DNA of 5,289 nucleotides from Candidatus Aerophobota bacterium (GTDB lineage: Bacteria; Chlamydiota; Chlamydiia; Chlamydiales; GCA-2402025): NCBI GenBank assembly GCA_002402025.1, contig NVUU01000036.1:1253-6541 (forward strand), written 5' to 3'. Made by a program: the position numbers and the translations under genes. A model generated the notes under the pieces. The model worked only from the letters and a program-made list of their open reading frames with translations, was not told the DNA's origin and searched no databases. Positions 1 through 3,922 of this stretch are shown here, in pieces (the first letter of the stretch is position 1; every line of letters begins with the position of its first letter).

Positions 1-56
1 AAAAGAGATATTTTAAGAAAGTGTGGGATTAATCGCTAGCTCGCAACAGTCTCGAA

Positions 57-72
57 GCTCATCAGCTCATCA
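57..72. repeat. 8-bp tandem duplication over a stop codon
   Basis: GCTCATCA occurs twice in a row (57-64 and 65-72). On the minus strand it encodes the final codons and TGA of the 185-aa gene. Because the unit is eight bases, gaining or losing a copy would shift the frame and alter the C terminus. Confidence 0.5.
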
Positions 73-619
73 ACAAAGCTTCTAGTCTCTCATCAGCACT
101 TACGTACCCTTCACTTTGCATGTAAGCTTTCTCTCCAGCGTCTTCTATATCATTCATTATCTTAAGGTACCTGTGAGCGTTCCTGAAATCTTCTTTTTTA
201 TCAGATTTTGCCCTAAATAAACATTCTTCTTTATATTCTTCCATCGTCATGCCTTCATTAGATACAATTTGTTTTATCGTTAAACCTTTAATGTCTGAAT
301 CCTCAAGAAATAAAACATGTTTTATCCTTGAAAATTCGTCTATCGGTTTATCAATTTTGAATGCTCTAGAAGCAAGTTTAGCACATGCTTGTACTTCCTT
401 TTCTATCATAGAATAAACCATATACTCTGCCTCAAAAACAATCTTGACAGGTATTGATTTAATCAAAATAAAAGCTCTTGTATTAATATTTGAAATTCTA
501 TCCTTAACTCTAGCAAGCCCAGATTTAGGTATATTTTTCGACCTAGATATCTCTTGCCTAGTCAAAGCCGGCGAAGAGTTTTGTTGCAATATTGCTGTAT
601 TAGTTTGAATAACTTTCAT
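62..619 (-). CDS. Hypothetical protein, 185 aa, unrecognised family
   Basis: I do not recognise this protein. The frame is open back to a TTG at 634, but the ATG at 619 is preferred because GAAGGAG (626-632) sits six bases before it; the TTG overlaps that site and has none of its own. The protein has a Ser/Thr/Gln/Asn-rich, probably flexible first 30 residues, a basic stretch (about 28-60), and a moderately hydrophobic segment around residues 50-72 that contains Lys and Glu and is not a convincing membrane span. A charged, probably helical C-terminal half (about 100-183) follows, with only two cysteines in total. No signal peptide, catalytic signature or repeat is visible. It stands alone on its strand, with no second gene between its stop and the window edge. 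The flexible N terminus would suit a type III secreted protein if the host is chlamydial, but that is speculation. Being a real gene is well supported by length and ribosome binding site; function is unknown. Confidence 0.75.
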   Translation of the reverse strand: MKVIQTNTAILQQNSSPALTRQEISRSKNIPKSGLARVKDRISNINTRAFILIKSIPVKIVFEAEYMVYSMIEKEVQACAKLASRAFKIDKPIDEFSRIKHVLFLEDSDIKGLTIKQIVSNEGMTMEEYKEECLFRAKSDKKEDFRNAHRYLKIMNDIEDAGEKAYMQSEGYVSADERLEALLMS

Positions 620-625
620 AATAAT

Positions 626-632
626 CTCCTTC
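626..632 (-). promoter_or_regulatory. Ribosome binding site of the 185-aa gene
   Basis: GAAGGAG on the minus strand lies six bases upstream of the ATG at 619. It is the strongest Shine-Dalgarno match in the window. It decides the start, because the upstream in-frame TTG at 634 overlaps it. Confidence 0.7.
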
Positions 633-702
633 AAGATGTTTATCTTCTAATTGACCGAAAAATAAGTATACAACTAATTATGATAATAATTATTAAAATA
701 CA

Positions 703-731
703 ATTATAAAATAAATAGCATTGGTTTTAAA
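703..731 (-). promoter_or_regulatory. Candidate promoter for the 185-aa gene
   Basis: On the minus strand, TTTAAA (726-731, -35-like, 4 of 6 consensus positions) is separated by 17 bases from a perfect TATAAT (703-708). It points toward the 185-aa gene and would give a leader of roughly 75-80 bases before its ATG. In DNA this AT-rich a chance TATAAT is common, so confidence is limited. Confidence 0.35.
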
Positions 732-739
732 CTGTTAAT

Positions 740-768
740 TTGACTTTATGAAACTATTCCGCTATTAA
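740..768 (+). promoter_or_regulatory. Candidate divergent plus-strand promoter
   Basis: TTGACT (740-745) is followed after exactly 17 bases by TATTAA (763-768). The -35 hexamer is the best in the spacer. It lies eight bases from the -35-like hexamer of the minus-strand promoter candidate (726-731), so the two would diverge back to back. The predicted start near 775 is about 340 bases before the candidate Inc gene, so it would drive either a long leader or a separate short transcript. Confidence 0.35.
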
Positions 769-827
769 ATATTTTACCTGTGTATGTTATAGTTTTCGTC
801 TTTCGATAAGGGCTCGTTTCGGGCTAA

Positions 828-847
828 ATGTTTTGAACAAAAAACAT
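828..847 (+). other. Small hairpin ATGTTTT/AAAACAT
   Basis: A perfect 7-bp inverted repeat (828-834 with 841-847) encloses the six-base loop GAACAA. It is AT-rich and, as DNA symmetry, could equally be a protein site. It lies about 55 bases downstream of the start predicted from the 740-768 promoter candidate. Confidence 0.35.
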
Positions 848-871
848 CTGAAATTTAAAATGTTCAGTTTT
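848..871 (+). terminator. Weak hairpin followed by T4, possible terminator
   Basis: CTGAA (848-852) pairs with TTCAG (863-867) around a ten-base AT-rich loop, and TTTT follows at 868-871. The stem is short and the T-run brief, so as an intrinsic terminator it is marginal. It is listed because, with the promoter candidate at 740-768 and the hairpin at 828-847, it would delimit a transcript of about 100 bases. Confidence 0.2.
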
Positions 872-981
872 AGAGCTGTTTTTTCATAAAGGGACTGCAG
901 CTATTCCCGCTAAAATTTTAAGTATTTGATTGTAAATTTTTTGCATTTTATGTAGAGTTTTCTTGTAGATGCTGCGGCTAT

Positions 982-1006
982 ATTTATTAATAATAAATTA
1001 TTTATT
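982..1006. repeat. Alternating inverted AT heptamers
   Basis: ATTTATT (982-988), its reverse complement AATAAAT (992-998) and ATTTATT again (1000-1006) follow one another, so the middle copy can pair with either neighbour. This could be a site for an AT-preferring DNA-binding protein, or compositional chance in very AT-rich DNA. It lies about 45-95 bases upstream of the candidate Inc gene's -10 box. Confidence 0.3.
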
Positions 1007-1050
1007 AAATACAGGTATATTTTATATATAGTTAATTTTGTATTTAATTC

Positions 1051-1080
1051 TTCATTTTTATTCGTTTAATACAATATAAT
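1051..1080 (+). promoter_or_regulatory. Candidate promoter of the Inc-like gene
   Basis: A perfect TATAAT at 1075-1080 lies 35 bases before the chosen ATG. The best -35-like hexamer is TTCATT (1051-1056) with an 18-base spacer, a weak match. Transcription would begin near 1087 and give a short leader. Confidence 0.4.
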
Positions 1081-1114
1081 GACCCCTTAAATTAACTGAT
1101 AATTAGTGGTATAT

Positions 1115-2125
1115 ATGGATCTTCAAAGGCTCAGCAACGCGGCATACAACAGAGTTTCAGGTTATTTGGCGTCTGAAGAAAACTTAAAAACAGTGGTCGC
1201 TGGATCATCTGTTGGTATCTTAAGTTACGGATGTGTAACCATTTTAACAAAGGCTTCTTTTGCTCTGCTTGCAGCAGCTAGCTGGACCTTCGTTGGTGTG
1301 GTTTGCGCTGTTGCTGCCAAATATTTATATGAAGCTGCTACAAGAGATTCAAGCACTCCAACAACACCTACCAACTCTTTAATGAGACCCATCCAGCCTT
1401 CTCCTACGATTCCTACGACTATAAGGTCTCCAATACCTAGAGTAGTTGGAAGCCTTACCGGCTCTTTAACTCCAGTGATATCCCCCCCAACTACCCAGCC
1501 TTCTCCTACGACGTCTTCAACAGGAAATATAGTAACTGTACGTGCACAAGAAACTAGAACGCCTTCTGTTCTCGCAACAGTCACTGAAGGGATTACTACA
1601 AGTACGCCGCCAGCATCGACAACACCCCATCTTTCTGTTAAAAATGCCAAAACAATCGCTGATGGGACCTCTCTTTGGGACGGGTTGATCGCGGAGAAGG
1701 TTAACGCAGATGAACTAAAAAACTTTGAATCTGGATTAGAAGATCTATATTCAAAAAACGGTCAGCCTTTATACAGCATTACGAACCGGATTATTGAAGG
1801 CTATTCCTTTGAAACAGTATACAACGTACCTAAATGGACAGATATGGTTGTTGATTTTGCAACAAGTAAAGACAGTGACGATAAAAGTGCAATAGAATGC
1901 TGGGAATATTGCAGTAATCATCACGAAGATTTTGGTGAATTTATTCTTGAAGAGAAGCTAAAGAGTAGAGAAAACCGCAATAATAGATATCCTCAAGATT
2001 TTATCTTGTATGAAATTAGAGGAGTTCCTTCTGCAAATCTTGCAATCAAAGGAAGAGATCTTCCTGTGTTTCATGATAGGATTAAATTCTTCACAAACCA
2101 CATAGCAACCCTTTTAAAAGGGTAA
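1115..2125 (+). CDS. Candidate inclusion-membrane (Inc-like) protein, 336 aa
   Basis: The sequence family is not recognised, but the architecture is that of chlamydial Inc proteins, type III secreted proteins inserted in the inclusion membrane with both ends facing the host cytosol. After a polar 25-residue N terminus with no cleavable signal peptide come two closely spaced hydrophobic lobes, about residues 26-44 and 48-72, split by Lys46. A Pro/Thr/Ser-rich linker (about 78-172) follows; it contains QPSPT at 94-98 and 128-132, encoded by an in-frame 17-base repeat. The C-terminal part (about 180-336) is charged and mixed, with Trp188, Trp241 and Trp263, and probably folds as a domain. ATG at 1115 is chosen because AGTGG ends five bases upstream; the in-frame GTG at 1106 has no ribosome site. 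That Shine-Dalgarno is weak, so low or controlled translation is possible. TAA is at 2123-2125, inside a 16-base palindrome. The Inc assignment is inferred from topology alone; other two-helix membrane proteins remain possible. Confidence 0.6.
   Translation: MDLQRLSNAAYNRVSGYLASEENLKTVVAGSSVGILSYGCVTILTKASFALLAAASWTFVGVVCAVAAKYLYEAATRDSSTPTTPTNSLMRPIQPSPTIPTTIRSPIPRVVGSLTGSLTPVISPPTTQPSPTTSSTGNIVTVRAQETRTPSVLATVTEGITTSTPPASTTPHLSVKNAKTIADGTSLWDGLIAEKVNADELKNFESGLEDLYSKNGQPLYSITNRIIEGYSFETVYNVPKWTDMVVDFATSKDSDDKSAIECWEYCSNHHEDFGEFILEEKLKSRENRNNRYPQDFILYEIRGVPSANLAIKGRDLPVFHDRIKFFTNHIATLLKG
1393..1511 (+). repeat. In-frame 17-bp direct repeat in the linker
   Basis: CCAGCCTTCTCCTACGA occurs at 1393-1409 and 1495-1511, exactly 102 bases (34 codons) apart. 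Both copies encode QPSPT in the same frame. A shorter CCTACGA echo lies at 1412-1418. This fits a disordered linker that changes length by internal recombination or slippage. Confidence 0.8.
2108..2123. repeat. 16-bp perfect palindrome at the Inc-like stop
   Basis: ACCCTTTTAAAAGGGT is a perfect palindrome covering the last codons of the Inc-like gene and the first base of its TAA. Its right half supplies an AAAAGGG Shine-Dalgarno-like sequence. A 12-base part, CTTTTAAAAGGG (2111-2122), recurs at 2198-2209 before the 51-aa gene. It could act as an operator or mRNA structure, but with no loop it is not a conventional terminator hairpin. Confidence 0.6.
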
Positions 2126-2128
2126 ATT

Positions 2129-2167
2129 ATGGCCAATTCAGTACAACAAGACTTGTGTAAATTCTGA
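2129..2167 (+). CDS. Possible 12-codon micro-ORF (MANSVQQDLCKF)
   Basis: An ATG six bases after AAAAGGG (2116-2122) opens a 12-residue frame ending in TGA at 2165-2167. The same ribosome-site sequence precedes the 51-aa gene 87 bases further on. It could be a leader peptide, the start of a decayed duplicate, or chance. Nothing in the peptide suggests attenuation: there is no run of one amino acid. It is too short to support as a gene without expression data. Confidence 0.2.
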   Translation: MANSVQQDLCKF

Positions 2168-2170
2168 AAA

Positions 2171-2189
2171 GATCTTATGTATTAAGATT
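2171..2189 (+). other. Hairpin between the Inc-like and 51-aa genes
   Basis: ATCTTA (2172-2177) pairs with TAAGAT (2183-2188) around TGTAT, with an extra G-T closing pair. The stem is AT-rich and no T-run follows directly, so it is not a convincing intrinsic terminator. It might protect or separate the messages of the two genes. Confidence 0.3.
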
Positions 2190-2217
2190 CCTAAACTCTT
2201 TTAAAAGGGATCTTTCT

Positions 2218-2373
2218 ATGTCAGATGATCAAGAAGAACTTGAAGAAATCACCCATACAAAAAATTTAGAACAAGAAGTCGATAAAGCTTTAACTGAGCA
2301 ACTTTTTCATGATGATCATGGAGATGCAATCGTAGGCTCAAGGGATAAACCCCCGACGTTCTCTAAAAACTAA
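2218..2373 (+). CDS. Small acidic hypothetical protein, 51 aa
   Basis: ATG at 2218 opens a 51-codon frame to TAA at 2371-2373. AAAAGGG (2203-2209) lies eight bases upstream, a good ribosome binding site. The protein is strongly acidic (14 Asp/Glu against 5 Lys/Arg). Residues 2-30 are rich in Glu and Leu and probably helical, a His/Asp cluster HDDHGD follows at 31-36, and the tail (about 40-51) is polar and probably disordered. It has no cysteine, signal peptide or hydrophobic segment, so it should be soluble. It lies 92 bases after the Inc-like gene on the same strand and could be co-transcribed with it; no strong terminator separates them. I do not recognise a family. A small acidic partner or chaperone-like role beside a secreted protein is imaginable, but it is shorter than classical type III chaperones, so this is only a guess. 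Confidence 0.55.
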   Translation: MSDDQEELEEITHTKNLEQEVDKALTEQLFHDDHGDAIVGSRDKPPTFSKN

Positions 2374-2397
2374 TGTTTGTGAAACTTAAGAATAGTA
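2374..2397. other. Short convergent junction
   Basis: Only 24 bases separate the stop of the plus-strand 51-aa gene from the 3' end of the minus-strand tRNA-Met. I see only a tiny GTTT-GTG-AAAC symmetry and no T-run terminator for either direction, so transcripts may read into each other here. Confidence 0.4.
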
Positions 2398-2470
2398 TAG
2401 CGGCAGATGGACTCGAACCAACGACATACGGATTATGATTCCGGTGCTCTACCAACTGAGCTATACCGCC
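2398..2470 (-). tRNA. tRNA-Met (CAT), elongator type
   Basis: A 73-base cloverleaf reads on the minus strand from G at 2470 to discriminator A at 2398. The D stem is GCTC/GAGC, and the anticodon loop ATCATAA gives anticodon CAT. The T loop is TTCGAGT, and CCA is not encoded. G2-C71, C3-G70 and A73 agree with elongator Met identity. tRNA-Ile2, whose CAT is modified by TilS, shares the anticodon; it is less likely here because positions 4-69 and 5-68 are G-C instead of the C-G pairs of Escherichia coli Ile2. Oddities are a G-T pair at 1-72, a G-T wobble at 6-67, a C-T mismatch at 27-43 and a T-T mismatch at 50-64 in the T stem. It lies 14 bases after the initiator tRNA gene on the same strand, so the two are probably one transcript. 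Confidence 0.88.
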
Positions 2471-2484
2471 ATATTCGGTAAAAT

Positions 2485-2557
2485 TAGCGGGGAAAGGATT
2501 CGAACCTCCGACCTTTGGGTTATGAGCCCAACGAGCTAACCACTGCTCCACCCCGCG
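2485..2557 (-). tRNA. Initiator tRNA-fMet (CAT)
   Basis: A 73-base cloverleaf reads on the minus strand from C at 2557 to discriminator A at 2485. The anticodon is CAT in loop CTCATAA. It carries the initiator hallmarks: an unpaired first position (C1 opposite T72), which allows Met-tRNA formylation and excludes EF-Tu, and three consecutive G-C pairs at the base of the anticodon stem (GGG/CCC) for P-site selection. The D stem is GAGC/GCTC and the T loop TTCGAAT. CCA is not encoded and must be added. Its stems are regular, unlike those of the neighbouring tRNA-Met. It lies 71 bases after the waaA stop. Confidence 0.96.
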
Positions 2558-2575
2558 ACAATCATTTGAGAGTTA

Positions 2576-2593
2576 CTTTCGTGCTCTCGAAAG
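2576..2593 (-). other. 6-bp hairpin upstream of the tRNA pair
   Basis: CTTTCG (2576-2581) pairs with CGAAAG (2588-2593) around a six-base loop. It lies between waaA and the initiator tRNA, at or just after the predicted tRNA transcription start. No T-run follows on the minus strand, so it is more likely a leader structure or a pause/processing element than a terminator for waaA. Confidence 0.35.
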
Positions 2594-2598
2594 GGGCA

Positions 2599-2627
2599 AG
2601 TCTACCAAATGAATTTATTAAGAACAA
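2599..2627 (-). promoter_or_regulatory. Candidate promoter of the two tRNA genes
   Basis: On the minus strand, TTGTTC (2622-2627) is followed after 17 bases by TAGACT (2599-2604), which has TGG directly before it, an extended -10 feature. It begins just after the waaA stop and would start transcription near 2592, about 35 bases before the initiator tRNA. The tRNAs could thus be expressed separately from leuS-waaA. Confidence 0.4.
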
Positions 2628-2628
2628 C

Positions 2629-3921
2629 CTAATTGATTGACCTAAGTAGCTTTTCAGCCTCAAGCCAACATTTTTTAGACGATCCCCTACAATGAGCAAG
2701 GAATAGTTCACACTTTGCCGTGTGTAATTCTTTGGAATTTTCCGAATATAAATAAGAACGGATCGCATCACTCAAAGCTGAAAGCTCTTTCTTATGTCCA
2801 ACCTCAGCATCCATTACAAGCTTTGCTAGTTCTTTCTGCGCATGAACATAGGGACCAAATAAAACAGGTACGCCGTACTCGATAGGCTCAAGTAGATTAT
2901 GGCCACCGATATTTACATAACTTCCTGCAACGATTGCAATGTCTGAGATTTCATAGCATTGATTTAACATTCCCATAGCATCAATAAGTAGTATTTTTTC
3001 ATAACCTGTCGCAGCTTGCCCGCTTGTGTATTTAAGATATTCTCTATGGTGTTCTTGCAGGTATTTCTCAACATCTAAAAATCGTTCAGGATGTCTTGGA
3101 ACAAGGATCACTTTTAAATTATGATCTTGCTGAAGAAGAGGCCCCACAGCTTGTAAAAGCATACTTTCTTCATTATGATGCGTTGATCCTATCGTAATCA
3201 CTTTATGCTGGGGTAGTATCCCAAGCTTTGCCTTGAACTTTTTAAGGTCGAGTTTGCTTGACGATTTCCTTGGAGTATCGAATTTCAGGTTCCCACAAAT
3301 TTTAAGTTTTTTTTCCCCTACACCGATCTTCAAAAACCGATCCATATATTCTTCATTTTGGATGCAGCACATATCGATATCTCTAAACAGCATGGAAGAT
3401 AGTCCTTTAAGAAGCATATGTCTTTTAAATGACTTCTCAGAAAGTTTTCCATTTATAAGGAGTGTCTTTGCAGAATTTTGTTTTGCAATATTCAGTAGAT
3501 TTGGCCAAAGATCACTCTCGACAAGAACCAAAAGATTTGGCTTTAGCTTTTTGAAGTATTTTCTCAAGATCCAAGAAAAATCAAATGGAAGGTAAAATAC
3601 TTCATCTAAAAACGGCATTGAGCGTTTTACTTCATCAAGTCCTGTCTCTGTCGTTGTAGAAAATACAATAGAAGTATTCGGAAGCGATTCCTTTGCAATT
3701 TTTGCAAATGCAATCGCAGCCTTCGTCTCACCAACAGATCCAGCATGGATCCAGATAGAGGTTGTTTTTACCTTGCTAAAGTCTGGAAATTTAAAACCAA
3801 GCTTAAATGGAAGACTTTTTCTATACTTTCCTGAGGAAAATCTTTGAACCAAGATCTTTGGCATGTACGCGCAAAGTAGAAAAAACAAAAATACGTTGTA
3901 CAAAGATCTTGATATGCTCAT
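2629..3921 (-). CDS. waaA: Kdo transferase (3-deoxy-D-manno-octulosonic acid transferase)
   Basis: This enzyme moves Kdo from CMP-Kdo onto the lipid A precursor at the inner face of the cytoplasmic membrane, building the inner core of lipopolysaccharide; the chlamydial name is gseA or kdtA. The 430 residues match the usual length (about 425 in Escherichia coli). An N-terminal hydrophobic anchor (about 7-20) precedes the GT30 acceptor domain. HAGSVGETKAA (59-69) contains Glu65, which aligns with the catalytic base of the family; ESDLWPNLL (135-143) and GNLKFD (210-215) follow. The CMP-Kdo-binding half shows GSTHHNEES (245-253), VPRHPERF (274-281) and GGHNLLEP (339-346). Start is the ATG at 3921, one base after the leuS stop (TAAGATG), with no clear Shine-Dalgarno, so translational coupling to leuS is likely. 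How many Kdo residues it adds (one, two, or three to four as in Chlamydia) cannot be read from the sequence. No key motif is missing. Confidence 0.96.
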   Translation of the reverse strand: MSISRSLYNVFLFFLLCAYMPKILVQRFSSGKYRKSLPFKLGFKFPDFSKVKTTSIWIHAGSVGETKAAIAFAKIAKESLPNTSIVFSTTTETGLDEVKRSMPFLDEVFYLPFDFSWILRKYFKKLKPNLLVLVESDLWPNLLNIAKQNSAKTLLINGKLSEKSFKRHMLLKGLSSMLFRDIDMCCIQNEEYMDRFLKIGVGEKKLKICGNLKFDTPRKSSSKLDLKKFKAKLGILPQHKVITIGSTHHNEESMLLQAVGPLLQQDHNLKVILVPRHPERFLDVEKYLQEHHREYLKYTSGQAATGYEKILLIDAMGMLNQCYEISDIAIVAGSYVNIGGHNLLEPIEYGVPVLFGPYVHAQKELAKLVMDAEVGHKKELSALSDAIRSYLYSENSKELHTAKCELFLAHCRGSSKKCWLEAEKLLRSIN

Positions 3922-3922
3922 C

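Larger units (their letters stand above)
620..1114. other. AT-rich intergenic spacer without a recognisable gene
   Basis: Roughly 500 bases separate two divergent genes. Stops are frequent in all frames and I could find no protein remnant. The spacer holds three promoter-like sites (703-731 minus, 740-768 plus, 1051-1080 plus) and a weaker TTGATT-17-TATGTA pair (926-954 plus). It also holds hairpins at 828-847 and 848-867, and alternating inverted heptamers at 982-1006. Its length and composition suit a regulatory region between divergently transcribed accessory genes. Confidence 0.6.

Noticed and set aside
1..61. Terminator for the minus-strand 185-aa gene
   Set aside because: Only an interrupted AGCT/CG symmetry and a GCTAGC palindrome are visible, with no T-run. 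Not enough to call.
620..634. TTG at 634 as the start of the 185-aa gene
   Set aside because: The TTG overlaps the GAAGGAG ribosome site that serves the ATG at 619, so the shorter product is favoured.
867..879. GTTTTAGAGCTGT matches the start of type II-A CRISPR repeats as I remember them
   Set aside because: There is a single copy, similarity ends after about 13 bases, and there is no spacer-repeat periodicity or cas gene. Best read as chance in a T-rich spacer.
1225..1650. Minus-strand open frame of 141 codons inside the Inc-like gene
   Set aside because: It is antisense to a coherent protein with clear domain layout. Its Val/Gly-rich composition is the mirror of the Thr/Pro-rich linker codons, and it has no ribosome site of note.
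2153..2181. TTGTGT-17-TATGTA as a separate promoter for the 51-aa gene
   Set aside because: Both hexamers match the consensus at only about half the positions, and the -10 lies inside a hairpin; co-transcription from upstream is as likely.
2363..2551. Minus-strand open frame of 62 codons across both tRNA genes
   Set aside because: It lies over two complete tRNA cloverleaves. The translated IAQLVEH-type text is the familiar artefact of reading tRNA genes as protein.
2562..2771. Minus-strand open frame of 69 codons over the waaA 3' end
   Set aside because: It overlaps the conserved C terminus of waaA in another frame and has no independent support.
3233..3595. Plus-strand open frame of 120 codons inside waaA
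   Set aside because: It is antisense to conserved waaA motifs; the Phe/Ser-rich composition is a by-product of the opposite strand's Lys/Glu codons.
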